Below are positions 1-11,340 of a stretch of DNA of 64,000 bases, one piece after another; position 1 is the stretch's first letter; every line of letters starts with the position of its first letter. Where the stretch lies: NCBI GenBank assembly GCA_905116865.2, contig CAJHNH020006890.1, positions 1,592,843 to 1,656,842 of the forward strand, in the 5' to 3' direction. Source of the DNA: Candidula unifasciata. Its lineage: Eukaryota > Mollusca > Gastropoda > Stylommatophora > Geomitridae. The notes under the pieces were generated by a model, which worked only from the letters and a program-made list of their open reading frames with translations, did not search any database and was not told the origin of the DNA. The position numbers and the translations under genes are program-made.

Positions 1-2370
1 GTATGAAGCGTCCCACTTCGGGACTGTTTCCTGCCACGACTTATATGCAGGACCTGACCATATGTGGTTCAGGGTACCAGTCTGGAATTCCTGAATGCCC
101 CCTTCCACATACGTTGAGCATTCTATTCCACGAGCCGTAACCTCATTTACGCCATCAACTGTAAGAGATGAGCGTTTAATACATCGGTGAAACGGGTTTA
201 CGACTGGCTGACAGGTTCAGACATCTTTTAAACGTGCAGAAGGGCGCCCTGACACAAGTACCATTGCTTTTCAATTTCCAGGACAACCATGGTGTCTACG
301 ACATGGAGGTGACAGCTATTATATCTAGCCACTCCAGTAACAGAGTTCGTAAATCTCCATGAAAATCGCTTTATATTCACTTTGGGAACTCTGGCGCCCA
401 GTGGACTTAACTGCCAACATAGCTGTATCTAAAATTCTAGGAGACTGAACTGCCTACATAGTTTTATCTTATCCTCGAGTGGCGGTCTGGCATTTCCTGG
501 GATATTAATTTTCCCGTTCCCATGTGCATCGCCAGTCTATTGGCTAGACACCGACCTGGCTGCCTCACGATACGAAGATAAGTGATTGTCAAGGAATGAA
601 CCGTCACTACACATAGTAGACGAGTCGGGACCTGGTATTCCCCCCCCCCCCCCCGCTCGGCAAAAATTTCAAACTTGGACCCGTCCGGAAAGGTATATAG
701 TCCCTTATATTGATCTATACCTTTATCGGATAAAATAGTAATTTCTAGACCTTCTAGTTGCTTTGACTTATCGTCATTTTCAAATTTGCAACTGTAGGTT
801 GATGATTTCTAGAGTTTTATTTGAACACTCCACTCCTTGCTCATGTATACAAGGGACTTCTTTCTACTGACGCCAAGCGTAAGTTAGAGCGTTCATTCTT
901 CTGTCTGCATTCCTAGAGATCAGATGTGTTCATCGGCGCCTCGTAAATTTATACTTTGGGAAGGCGGCCTGTAGTGTCTAGGACATTTCCTAAGCTTGGG
1001 TAAGTTAATTATAGTTTACGAGTACCATAAATGATGTCTTGTTAAAAGGGTCACTGCTGGAGATAGAGTGGTATCGGTTATGGGATCGCACAGAGTTCGA
1101 CCGTTCTTGATGTCCAGAGAACCGGATCCGAACCTTAGACCTTCTTCTGTACAGACTAAATAGTTTGTGCTCTAAAAAACCCACACCACTGGTAAAGATA
1201 TTGAACCCTACAAGTATTTATCCTTTAAACTAGCAACAGAAGTGTGTGCAGTATTAACGGGGACGGAGAATGTAGGTCAGTTTTATCGGCAACTAGCGCG
1301 TTGCTTTGAGTGTGTTTGACACAGATCAATGGGTGTGTAGTGAATGGCCTGAGAGACGGAGGAGATATGGGTACTGACTGTAAACAGTGGTGTCTCTATG
1401 CAGATGTGAGGGGGGAGAGAGAATGATATATGTGTGAGAGTGTCTATCTATCTCCAATATATATATATTTGACTTTCCATCTCTTGCACTAAACAGACAG
1501 ATAAATGAAAGCAGACATTGTCTCCTAGTCTTGAGAGTACACTCTGAGGAATGTAACAGAGGAGCAGAGGTGGAGTGAGCTGATGTGTGATGGAAACTGA
1601 TTACTAATTCTGAGTTCTTTCCTGTCAAGATGATACCCTCTTGGTGATTACTAATTCTGAGTTTTTTCCTGACAGGATGAAACCTCTGTAGAGAGCGGGC
1701 AGATCAATCAGTCCTACCAACAACTGCCAACTAACCACCAGCTAACACCAGCGAATGTACCTGGCATTAACATGTCGTGCCCTATATGCCACTACTTTAA
1801 CATGGCCAGAGTGTGTGTGTGAGCTCCAGGGAGAGTGAACATTTGCAGAGATTGGGTCAGAATCAGATGCACCAGTCTTCAGGAGCTTGGTTGAGCTCCG
1901 AGGCAGCTTCGTGACTTGACCTGTGGGAGAGACTTGTTGAGTCCCTATACAGTTTCTGTGTCCTCGATGGTGGGGCACTCCTCTGTAACCAGATCAACTT
2001 GAGGCAGAGCTACCAGAGTCAACTACTGTCGAATCACCATGGACTGAGGGGAGCATCAACAAAGGAACTCTGATAAGTGACAGTTTTGTTTCCATATCAT
2101 GCTCTATTCCCCTCAGCTCCACAGTATTCCGGTGATGACATTGAGATACTCTTCTAGACGATCTGGCTGTTTCAATCTCAGAGTTCTGATTCTATGAACA
2201 TTATGAGACAGTATTCTTCAATTTGTGTAGATCATTGGTACTTATTACATACATTCATTTTCATGGCTGACTTAGGTGTCTCTATTTCACCTTTCTAATT
2301 GTTTAGCATTGATGTGTGTATGAATAATAAGTGTTATACGTGTTAACATGGTTATGATAGTAGACTATCA
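1..2370. other. No gene recognised
   Basis: No coding similarity seen in any frame; the few ORFs are short and unlike known proteins. Contents noted are a poly-C run near 640-654 and a two-copy 47-bp tandem duplication at 1599-1692 (unit begins GATTACTAATTCTGAGTT). Confidence 0.6.
1599..1692. repeat. Two-copy 47-bp tandem duplication
   Basis: Units 1599-1645 and 1646-1692 both begin GATTACTAATTCTGAGTT and differ at several positions. Confidence 0.7.
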
Positions 2371-2426
2371 TAACCTGGGGGCTATCTTTTTATAGTAGTG
2401 GGGGTGTCCAGCCAAGTGTGCCTAGG

Positions 2427-2502
<76 letters not shown>

Positions 2503-2605
2503 AGTGCCAAAACTTGAGTTGCCCTACTCCAGAAATTAGTTGAGCGTATATTGGCCACGGGGCATCCCTTAGACCAATACGAGCCAAACGACTCAACATA
2601 ATTAT
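2371..2605. repeat. Dispersed repeat copy 1, expanded by (AT)n
   Basis: Shares an ordered series of words with 7465-7630: GTCCAGCCAAGTGTGCC / GTCTGGCCAAGTTGTGCC, then a gap, then TTGAGTTGCC, then AGACCA(A/G)TACGAGCC. In this copy the middle holds a pure (AT)n tract at 2432-2499, absent from copy 2. Class unknown. Confidence 0.6.
2432..2499. repeat. (AT)n microsatellite
   Basis: About 68 bp of uninterrupted AT dinucleotide. Confidence 0.95.
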
Positions 2606-3770
2606 TTCTGAGTGCTGTTGGTTCTTAAGGAGAAATCCTTAAATCAGGCACGTGACAGGAGTGATATGAGACAGTGATATTGTGTAGTATTGTCTAATTT
2701 CTGTATGTACTGATGAAGGCTCTATAGCCGCAACATTCATGTTTTGTTTGTGTTCGTTATATTGTGAAGCTCGCTGATTTACCTTTCGTTAGGTTTGATA
2801 TCTTACCCTGATATTTCTGTGGAGACGGTGACTGATTGAGCGAATCGATTTTGGCTTGTGCAGATAATTTAGACAAGTTACAGAAGCTCTTCGTTGGTAT
2901 GAGATGAATGAACTGACATGCAGCCATGCCAGGTTTTTTTATTTTTAATGGCCACTTATGATATCAACCCTCTGTATTACTTGTTTGTGCCAAAAGATAA
3001 CGTCTGCTGCAATGACTAAGACCATCTTTGGAATTGCGGCAGAGATTACTGTTAGAGATAATTAAAATACTTAATTTTTCCATTCTCCTTCTGCACGCGA
3101 CCCTATCTAGCTCGACAGCAACTCTCACGTCCGACTTGAGACCGATCGCCACTGGCGCGATCCGTGGTCTACGGACACTCGAGATCTGAGGTGTTTCTCC
3201 GTGGCTCGATGCTTGTATGGGATGTTCCAATGTTTTCTGTCTGGCTTATCGGCTAGGCACGCGTTTTAGGGTTAACTGCCCAGGGTAAGTGATCGATAGA
3301 ATTACACATCGGCTTTACGTTGTCTTCATTTAGGTTCATCAATCTCTGGCTTTGTTGTCTCTATGGCTGGTTATGTTTATAGTTGGCATACGGCAAAGTT
3401 AGAAGAATGTAAACAATGTGAAAACATTGATCGATCGATTCTGTTGTCCCGTCTGGCCTGCTACGTAGAGGTTTTGCATATTATTAGTTAGCTAGTAAGT
3501 TAGTTGGGACATAATCACTGCACTCCGGATATAAGTGCTCAGATCGTTCCCTCAGTATGAACCCCAGCGTCCTGTGACGAATAGTGCCAGTTCTTTGTTG
3601 ACTGATAAGTCATTTTGTATGCCCTGTGTGTCTCTCGCTTTTGGCTATGCCGATCTTAACTCCCGGGTCTTTCATTCTGGTGAGCAATGCGGAATCGCTG
3701 TCTCGAAGTGGTCCACCCTCACCCCTTCAGGCATATAAGGCTGGACCCCCTCCCCCACCCACCCAGAAGG
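2606..3770. other. No gene recognised
   Basis: Mixed sequence with no protein similarity or repeat structure that I can support. Confidence 0.5.
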
Positions 3771-3777
3771 CGATCTG

Positions 3778-4600
3778 CAGGAGTGTGAGAATTATAGAGG
3801 AATTGTGTTGCTGTCGGTTACTGAAAAAAAAAAATATTAGGTAGGATATCTTTGTTAGACTAAATGATGCTTTTGATGAAGGGTTGTCAGATGAACAAGC
3901 AGGTTTTCGTCCAAACAGATCCTATACTAACCAGATAGCACCGTTAAGAATAACAACAGAGCAAAGGATTGAATGTAATTCACCACTCTAAATTGGATGT
4001 ATAGACACCAAATATGGAATTCAGTGGACCCCTATACAACAGTTACAAAATCATCGCTGATAATATTTCTCTTCTCTCCCATTTACGAAATCAGATGCAA
4101 GATAAATTAAATAAACTTGATTCAAGATCACAACAACTAGGTCTACAAATCTATAGGGACAAGACTAAGATAAAGAGAATAAACCAGGTAGATAGTAATG
4201 TGGTTTCTCTTAACGGTATTCCAGCCCAAGATTTAGATTCATGCACCTGTTTGGGCAGTAATGTAGAAAAAGATGGCGAAACTGACAGAGATATTAAAAT
4301 TCGAACACAAAGAGCAAGACGTGCCTTCATAGCGTTAGGAAATTTATGGAGTCAAAAGAAATTAAAACTAGTACTAAACTCAACATTTGTAATTATAATG
4401 TTAAATCAGTACTGCTGAGTATAGCGTCAACAAGAAGAGCAACTAAAACAGTTACTAATAAACTACAAACATTAATTAACTGGCGCCTGCGCAGATCAGA
4501 TGGAATTAAATGCTATCATAGAATCACTGTTGTAGAGCTTTGGAGAGAACTAAAGAAGTTCCAGTGGACCAAGAAGTGAAGAAAAAACACTGTCGTTGGA
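3778..4600 (+). mobile_element. RTE-like LINE fragment, internally deleted
   Basis: Frame-shifting translation gives CENYRGIVLLSV, then LSDEQAGFRPNRSYTNQIAPLRI (two blocks of an RTE-type reverse transcriptase), then jumps to the thumb and C-terminal part: LSHLRNQMQDKLNKLDS, LGLQIYRDKTKIKRIN, CTCLGSNVEKDGETDRDI, VKSVLL and KTVTNKLQTLIN. The palm with its catalytic Asp-Asp is missing and several stops are present. This is an old inactive copy. It ends where a small palindromic element (4611-4751) begins. Confidence 0.85.
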
Positions 4601-4610
4601 CAGGACACTA

Positions 4611-4751
4611 GTTTGATCACCAGAGCAGGATTTATTAGCAGTCACTAAGATATTGTTTTCGTCTTGGTGGTCAGAACTGTTGAATTGGAAGGAGACAGGT
4701 TTGAGAGCCTTATTAGGAATGCATATCTCTGTCCTGCTCTGGTGATCAAAC
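4611..4751. mobile_element. 141-bp MITE-like element with perfect 20-bp terminal inverted repeats
   Basis: Left end GTTTGATCACCAGAGCAGGA at 4611-4630 is exactly the reverse complement of 4732-4751. It interrupts the RTE-like copy just after the codons for RRWTGH-like sequence. No coding capacity. A clear target-site duplication was not found, so the superfamily is open. Confidence 0.75.
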
Positions 4752-4985
4752 CAGCAATTACTCATTAAAAATCCACAGTTTTGGTGGTATTGGTCCTGGA
4801 GGGATCAATATTCAACACCGTTTAATTTTATTCAATTTATTTACTTGTTTATTTGTACTTATTCATATTTCTTGCCCTCTTTTCACATACGCCTTCTACT
4901 TTATTTTGTTTCGTATTATAGCCTTTATATTCGTATTTTTCACTTATGACGTACTTCTCGTACCGCTCGTTCATTCCCTCTAACC

Positions 4986-5064
4986 CAGTGGTTCCCAACC
5001 TTCCTAATGTGAAAGGGTCGTTCGACCCGCAAAACGGTCGCGACCCACAAGTTGAGAACCACTG
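4986..5064. mobile_element. 79-bp hAT-type MITE with 8-bp target duplication
   Basis: Begins CAGTGGTTCCCAACC and ends with the reverse complement CAGTGGTTCTCAAC. It is flanked on both sides by CTCTAACC (4978-4985 and 5065-5072). The 8-bp duplication with central TA and the CAGTG ends fit hAT elements of the Buster type. The interior has the GGTCGCGACC palindrome seen in many such MITEs. Confidence 0.92.
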
Positions 5065-5072
5065 CTCTAACC

Positions 5073-6030
5073 CACAAGTGTCCTTGCACAAAAATGAATC
5101 AAATTCCTAACAGACGAGATTTCCTTAGGGACTCCAACCATTTTACAGAATCCACCCTGCCTCTATCTTCGTAAGCATGCTCACGGAATCGCTTAGAAAG
5201 CACTTTTGGGGAAAATGCTGTGTCTCTAGCCACAGCATTGCTTTTGTTACCACCATCATGTTACTCCATAGTCAGCCTACGTGTAGTTGAGGCTAAAAAC
5301 CCACTATCTTCTTTTACAGTTTTCCTTTGAACCAGTGTCACATACCAGAGGAACACCCCTATGCCTATTGACATGCCCGCATCTTGTACCCACCGATTTA
5401 AATTAGCTAGTTTCAAATATAGACTCTTCTTCCAGATGTAAATTGTCCTTCTTTGGTAAAGTACACTGTTCGTTCCTAATTCGATCGTGAATGAATTATA
5501 TTATGTATTAACTCATAGGTAAGTTATTTCAAAGCGTAGCGAAGCCATAGTTCATGGCCGAAGTACCGCTGTTCTAGCGGAAGGAATCTTTCCCGCTTCT
5601 AGTTTGGGAGACTTTGAATTTTTGGCGTCATCAGCGACCCAGCTTCCTCAGCCAGTGGATGGCATACCGCTTCGTTCTGACATTTTACTGATATATCTGA
5701 ATTGAAGTCTTTGTTTCACCAGGGAAACTTCAACAAGTATGGGTAAGCTGAACTTTGATTAACTTGGTTAAAGTTATTATTCTCTGCTGCTGGAAGTAAA
5801 ACCAGTGTATGAGAAACGTGCTGAATTAGCCGCTTGAGGTTTTAAACTGAATGAACGCTTTGACTGGAGAGATTCCCCTGCATTTTAACGACAGCTGTCC
5901 TCTTATATTCATGAATAGACCGTCCATACTCCTTGGGAATACGCGATCCTTCTTCTTACGACTTTATGCTTACAAAACTGACGACTAGCAAAATACAAGA
6001 AACATATTCAGAACAATGGTGACCTAAAAA
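5073..6030. other. No gene recognised
   Basis: No supported ORF or repeat. The sequence is not low-complexity. Confidence 0.5.
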
Positions 6031-6034
6031 GACA

Positions 6035-6262
6035 TTGATTGGTTTCGCCCACACAAATCCTAGGTTATGTCCTCTAAGACTGTCCCAAGTACAACATAAC
6101 AAGGCAAAACTTTTGGGTAAGAGAAACATCGGTGCAAGATAAACTTTACGGGTTACTGAATTAAATAGGAAAGACAGTGAAGCTCATACTAGAGACAACA
6201 TTAAAGATATAGATAATCAATTTCAAGGGAACGAAAGAAGAAGAAAAAGAAAAAGACCTGAG
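6035..6262 (+). mobile_element. Jockey-like LINE, 3'-terminal fragment
   Basis: The stretch ending GGGAACGAAAGAAGAAG parallels the 3' end of the copy at 41722-42115, which ends GTGAATGAAAGAAGAAAAAG. Translated remnants correspond to LR(Q)...W...KLYG and TVK...LETT. Degenerate, with frame breaks. Confidence 0.6.
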
Positions 6263-6613
6263 GTTGAAGTTTTTGCATCGCCTCAATTTCGAATTGCTTC
6301 CGGTCTGGTGTAGTCGTCATGTAACACAGATTCAGTGTGAGCAAATTTAAATTTGTATTGTTGTTGCATTACCCTACTGAATATTCCATGCTCTTTTGTA
6401 TGCTTGTATTAGGTAAGCACTCCTTAATGAAAGGAATAGGGTCGATTTGATTTTTCTGGTTGGCTAACGCTGTTTTCACAGAAAGAGGTTGATGCAGATA
6501 TGTTCAAGCTTGCTGCGTTGAAGCTTTGGCTCGTGGGGTTAAAAACCAATCATCTATCCTTATCTAAGAAGTCTGGCCACTGATAGCTGAGCTAATAATT
6601 TAAGATGCGTGGT

Positions 6614-6682
6614 GAGGATAATAGTACAAAGGCATATGTTTTGACAGTTGGTTAACCCTGGTTCTCTTTGTACTATTTCCTC
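6614..6682. other. Imperfect hairpin (17-18 bp stem)
   Basis: GAGGATAATAGTACAAAG at 6614-6631 pairs with CTTTGTACTATTTCCTC at 6666-6682, leaving a loop of about 34 nt that contains the palindrome GGTTAACC. It could be a small foldback element or a structured RNA; nothing else supports either. Confidence 0.4.
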
Positions 6683-6689
6683 AGGCTAT

Positions 6690-7460
6690 GATCCAGAGAG
6701 TCTGCTGGTTTAGCTGGAGCTGAGGTCAGAATCACACCCAAAGAGTTCCACCCTAAGTGCCACATCCCTCAGTCCAAACTCTACCCGAGTAAAGACACCC
6801 ATCCCACCAGTGCTCAGCCACATCCACCGGGTACCCTGACTCACCATGTCCAGTACATGAACCCTATTTGTGAACTGTGGGAGACCCACTGCACCAGTTG
6901 ATGTATCCAGTCTAGTCTTTACAATACCAGACCAGCTACCTGCCAGTGCCTAACCTGAGGAACTGTTTGTTGTGATGTTTATACCTACGCCAAGAGAGGC
7001 AATGTTAATTTAATGTGTCCATGCATTCATGTGCATGAACTTTGCTGAAGAGATTGACTTAGTCTGACTAGAAGGAGGATCTTTCCTGCTTCACCGCTGA
7101 GAATAAGTACCAGAGGCCAGAACATACAGCCAATCAATCACATCTGGTCTGAACTTACTATGTCCTTTTATTGATCTTCAAAGGGACGATGACACCCATC
7201 ACTGAATTTAGGTCAGACCTGCAGTCAGTGCTGACTGGAATTTGAATATGTCATAATCTTATATTGTTCTATCTGTTTGATCAGTCCAGTGATACGTCTT
7301 ACCTTTGTTGAAATTCAGTACATCATTCTTTGTTATTATGAATTCATCCTTGTTGGCGTAAGGTATTTCCCTGTTTTATGTATTTAGATAAGTGTGAGTA
7401 GATTGTTATATTTTCAGATTTCTTTCCACACTGTGTTCATTTTGACTAAGATAGTGATCC
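6690..7460. other. No gene recognised
   Basis: No protein similarity, no clear repeat. Confidence 0.5.
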
Positions 7461-7464
7461 TATC

Positions 7465-7630
7465 TAGTTTGGGGCTAACAAGTGGTGAGGAAGTCTGGCC
7501 AAGTTGTGCCAAGGAAAAATATTAATTGTGTGGAGCCTATAATTTGAGTTGCCTCATCTCAAAAGTGATGTTGGATGGTCGTTGGAGCTGCGGAGTACCT
7601 CTAGACCAGTACGAGCCGCGGTTTACATAG
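7465..7630. repeat. Dispersed repeat copy 2
   Basis: Homologous in order to 2371-2605 but without the AT expansion. Unknown class. Confidence 0.55.
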
Positions 7631-7776
7631 CTGCAGAATTTTCAACAATTAAGGCTTGAACGTCTGCTTCAAACATCAACGGGCCTTATATTTAAAGTTT
7701 AAATTTGTAAATATCGTGTCACCTATTGTGACCCTGGGGCTTGTAAAGACGCTCGGAAGATAAGGGACATTTAGCC

Positions 7777-7922
7777 TTAACTCTTTGAGTCCCAAGGAAC
7801 GCATCATACGTTCATAGGTTCCTACCTAGAAGCCCAATGAACGCATAATGCGCCGATTTTATTACTTTCTTTACTACCCCCTGGGCCTGTGATGCTAAAC
7901 CCACTGGGACTCAAAGAGTTAA
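7777..7922. mobile_element. TTAA-type MITE copy 1 (piggyBac-like ends)
   Basis: Outer TTAA on both sides, then inverted repeats CTCTTTGAGTCCCA on the left and TGGGACTCAAAGAG on the right. The 146-bp element (TTAA included) has subterminal GAACGCAT words and a GGGCCTGTGATGC motif shared with the second copy at 52637-52770. TTAA duplications are the signature of piggyBac transposases. There is no coding sequence. Confidence 0.88.
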
Positions 7923-8282
7923 AGAAAGGGTCGTTGCAGCAATTGCAACTCTGGACATGATTCAGAAGATGTTGAGGAGATTGAATACTGTCTAGACATC
8001 ACTAGACCAACAACTGGCGCCCTATCGAAATGTGCCAGGAAAGTCTTTAAAGTTTTCAGAAAATTGTAAGATGCCAAACATGAATATCAGTTAAATACTT
8101 CTGTTATAAAAACAGTTGAAAGCTCTGGCAATCGTTCTCCATGACCCTGAGTTTGAATGTGGTTGCTGTTATTCGGTGTATTCACATCGCTGTGACGTCA
8201 TATCAGCATTCCAAATGCATGTTATCCACGTTAAAAAAAGGAGAATATACCTAATTGCAACGGGTTTTATTCTAAACGGCTT

Positions 8283-8283
<1 letters not shown>

Positions 8284-8323
<40 letters not shown>
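8284..8323. repeat. (TC)n microsatellite
   Basis: About 40 bp of TC dinucleotide. Confidence 0.95.
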
Positions 8324-8326
<3 letters not shown>

Positions 8327-8654
8327 GAACGACTAGACGCATGCCCACTGGTCCAAACGGAGTGACTGCCTGACGGACTGACTGACTGACGGACAAACTG
8401 ACTGACTAACAGACGTTCAACCCAACCAGGACCTCACGACGAGCGATAAACACCCGGTGAAATAAAGTGCCACCATTCAGATTCGAATTGCTACCCCAGA
8501 TTGTATAGGTACTACACGTAGGCGCTGGAGCATGGGAACTCACGCATTTTGAGGTCCCAACACCCAGTAATGTTTAGAGATCCACCCGAAACGCCACCGC
8601 TTCCTCTCATCTATACAAGACGTATGCAGCTAATCATCACAACTGTTTGTTTAT

Positions 8655-8880
8655 GTGTTTATATTCTAAATACTACGAGGCAGACCAAGAAGACGATGGA
8701 GAGATAATGTCCAGACAGACCTGCAAACACCGGGTGTCACCAACTGGAAAGAGAAGGCCAACCAGAGAAATGAATGGAGGCTGGTGATATCTGTAGCAAT
8801 GAACCTCAAGAGTTCGGAATGCTGAAGAAGAAGAAGAAGAAGAAGAAGAAGAAGAAGAAGAAGAAGAAGAAGAAAAAGAA
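8655..8880 (+). mobile_element. LINE 3' end (C-terminal ORF2 tail) with (AAG)n tail
   Basis: Encodes RGRPRRRWRDNVQTDLQTPG then VTNWKEKANQRNEWRLV, the conserved C-terminus of a LINE reverse-transcriptase ORF. After the stop-proximal codons it runs into (AAG)n at 8825-8880. The same coding sequence followed by (AAG)n recurs at 13700-14166, so the microsatellite is this family's 3' tail. Confidence 0.85.
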
Positions 8881-8930
8881 GTATATATTCTGAATATGTG
8901 ACTTTTTTGGGCGAATTAGTACATACTGTT

Positions 8931-9000
8931 AATAATAATAATAATAATAATAAACCTTTTATTATTGCACAGTTAAATTAGGCTTAAGCCCCTTGAAGGC
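8931..9000 (-). mobile_element. LINE/SINE 3' tail with (TTA)n
   Basis: On the minus strand the sequence reads AAGCCTAATTTAACTGTGC, then AATAATAAAAGG, then (TTA)n, the form of a retroelement 3' UTR ending in a trinucleotide tail. No coding part recognised upstream of it. Confidence 0.5.
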
Positions 9001-9017
9001 TCCAAACAATTTTCGGT

Positions 9018-9047
9018 GGTTGGGGGGGGGGGGGGGGGGGGGGGGGT
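9018..9047. repeat. Poly-G tract
   Basis: A run of about 27 Gs plus GTGGGGGTGGG. A possible G-quadruplex former. Confidence 0.9.
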
Positions 9048-9059
9048 GGGGGTGGGCTA

Positions 9060-9965
9060 ATTAGTTTTAAGTTTGTGTACATTTGCAATTACAATAATAT
9101 AAAATCTAATAAAATAGGTAATAAATAATAATATTACTCCTAAATGAAACAAGGCTTCAACTGTTCCTTAGCCTAGAGACAACAAGTTGAAGCGCCTCTC
9201 CGCATTTCCCTTTTCTCTCCAGTATTTTGTCTGTGGCAGCGCACAGGGTCAGTAGTACCCTACCGTGTGAAAGTACGTCTGGTAGTTTACACTGAAAGCC
9301 AATAAAAACACACATGGAAACAAAGATAATCAATAACATGTATACAACGTCATATAGTTTGCATTTTATTGCACGACCAGTAACAACTATAATCACGCAA
9401 ATTGTGTTTTCTAGCCGTCGTAGAAAGTGCAGACCGGATCCCTTACAAATAAAGCAAACAATAAACAGCAGCTTAAGTCCTCCAACCAGGATCAATTTCC
9501 CAGCACACCACGGCTACAATTCGCTTAAGACGGTGACCTGCTGGGGGTTAACGATCAGGGTAAACTCCCGACGCGAGTTAATTATCCCCCTTTCTGGTCT
9601 CAGGTTCCCATCTTGGAGAACCATCCCTCGAAATCTCAGAGTAAAAATGGCTCTTACTACAGACAGAAGCGTGGCCAAAACATGGGGTGACCCAAAAAAC
9701 ACACAACTTTTCCCCCAGGTCACGTCTTGTCGCGTGGCGTTCCCTAAGTAGTGACACGACGATCGTGCGATGGTCTTATTCTAAATGTTGTCGGCAAAAC
9801 TTCCACTTGAAGTGACACACGTAATCGATATGGATTTAGTTGTGGCTTTCGTGGACTCTACAATCAATGTGTTGGCAAAATTGTTTCAAGTGTTATCCAC
9901 ATTTATGTTACTTCTAATATGTTGCATTTATTGTTTGATATTGTCCTTGGCGCCCGTCAGTCGTT
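9060..9965. other. No gene recognised
   Basis: ORFs of up to 145 codons at 9314-9751 and the overlapping minus-strand ORFs show no similarity to known families and no exon-like features. I do not call a gene. Confidence 0.5.
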
Positions 9966-9967
9966 CT

Positions 9968-10340
9968 TTAGGGAAAAGGGGGAGGGGGGGGGGTGCGTAG
10001 TTTGGAGACATGGTGTCCGCCTCGAGTGGTAGAGGTCCCTGGTTCAAACCCCGGTGAAGACTGAATTTTTTTCTTACGTGGACTTCTAGTAATTTCCCCT
10101 GGTTTCTGAGTAGTGAGACCAGACGCCCGTGTGTATTGTTGCGGGCGTAAAAATTCTCTTGGCAGTTGGAAATTGAAAAGAGTACCCTAACGGCGCTGCC
10201 CGGGCAAAATTTTGAGTTAAAAGTCTACCCAAAGTATTTCAGGATTTTTCTGACTCAGGCTTGAGTTGGAAGAAAAACGGAGCACTTATGGGTTACACCC
10301 GTGTGCTACGATGTTGATGAGTTGTATAAACATGAACTTC
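9968..10340 (+). mobile_element. tRNA-derived SINE, G-rich-headed family, copy 1
   Basis: Starts AAAAGGGGGAGGGGGGG, then a tRNA-like head with a Leu/Ser-like arrangement and a B box in GGTTCAAACCCC at about 10031. The body matches 58872-59290 closely: GGACTTCTAG.AATTTCCCCT, GCCCGTGTGTATT.TTGCG, AACGGCGCTGC, AAGTATTTCAGGAT and GAGCACTTAT.GGTTACACCC. It is about 370 bp, so long for a SINE, and non-coding. Confidence 0.75.
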
Positions 10341-10989
10341 AAACCTAGTGGGGAGTTCAAACTTCACCCCAGACGGGACACTCCATAAGTGCTTAGTTCC
10401 TACGCCAACGGAAATCACACAAAATGTCCGTTAGTGTCCTATTTTATAACCTTGTCTTCTTCTTCCTCATTCCTTCTGTCAGGAAACTTAAACCAGGAGG
10501 CCGGTAGCTTTTATGAAAGCTATCGTGCAGTCCATATCTTCCATACAGTTGTGTCTTCATTGTGGTTGGAACAGGCCAGATTGTGTCTCTGTTGTCAGCA
10601 TACAGTTGAGTGTTGGAGCACATGCTCAGCATTTTCGGGTGCCACGCTGCAGGGACACGTCTCCGTGTTTCCTACATCGAAAAATGTAAACATATGTTGA
10701 AGTCTGTTGTGCCCAGTCCTTAGTCTAAATTTAATACACTGTTTACCTCTAGAGAGGCGATGAAGCAAGTCTCGGGGAGATAATCTGATGTGTGTATCCA
10801 GTAGGGCTGTACCGAATAGTGATTTTCACTATTCGGCTGAATACGAATAGTGGGACCGACTATTCGGCCGAATACGAATAAGAATAGTGTATCATCATCA
10901 TCAGGTGCCTTGCCTACTGGCGTGGCCTCTCCACAATCTGCTATCTCCTACAGCCTTTATCAGTTCGTGTGCTGACACACCTCCATGGC

Positions 10990-11215
10990 ATGCAACAAGA
11001 CTGTCAAGAATCTTCTATCGTTATCTTCCTCTATCCCTCCTTCCACAGATCTTTCGAGTGGTCACCAAATGTTCCATTTTCCCTCTTCTCATAACATGGC
11101 TGAAAAATGACGACTGTCTCCTTCTGATGTCTGTGATTAGTTGTCTTCGGGCTCCCGCCTCTTTCAAAACCATCGTTCGCTCGGCCGTTCGTTCTATGTA
11201 ATTTAAACGCACTTC
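10990..11215 (-). mobile_element. LINE C-terminal fragment carried inside the hAT element
   Basis: Minus-strand translation ERTMVLKEAGARRQLITDIR then RRQSSFFSHVMRRGKMEHLV and TTRKICGRRDRGR is the C-terminal segment of a LINE endonuclease-reverse transcriptase ORF. A related segment lies at 57240-57465. Confidence 0.8.
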
Positions 11216-11289
11216 ATATTCTCGTTAGCAATATCGTCAAATATGATTTGGGCGAAGACACCCTAAAAGAACGAAAAATGCGTGATCTC

Positions 11290-11340
11290 TCTCTCTCTGC
11301 CTCTCTTTCTTTCTCTCACACACACACACACTCACACACT
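11290..11340. repeat. (TC)n/(CA)n compound microsatellite
   Basis: A short TC/TTTC-rich tract passing into CACACA. Confidence 0.8.

Noticed and set aside
9314..9751. 145-codon ORF as host gene
   Set aside because: No recognisable domain, overlapping ORFs on the other strand, and no exon structure or repeat-free context to support it.
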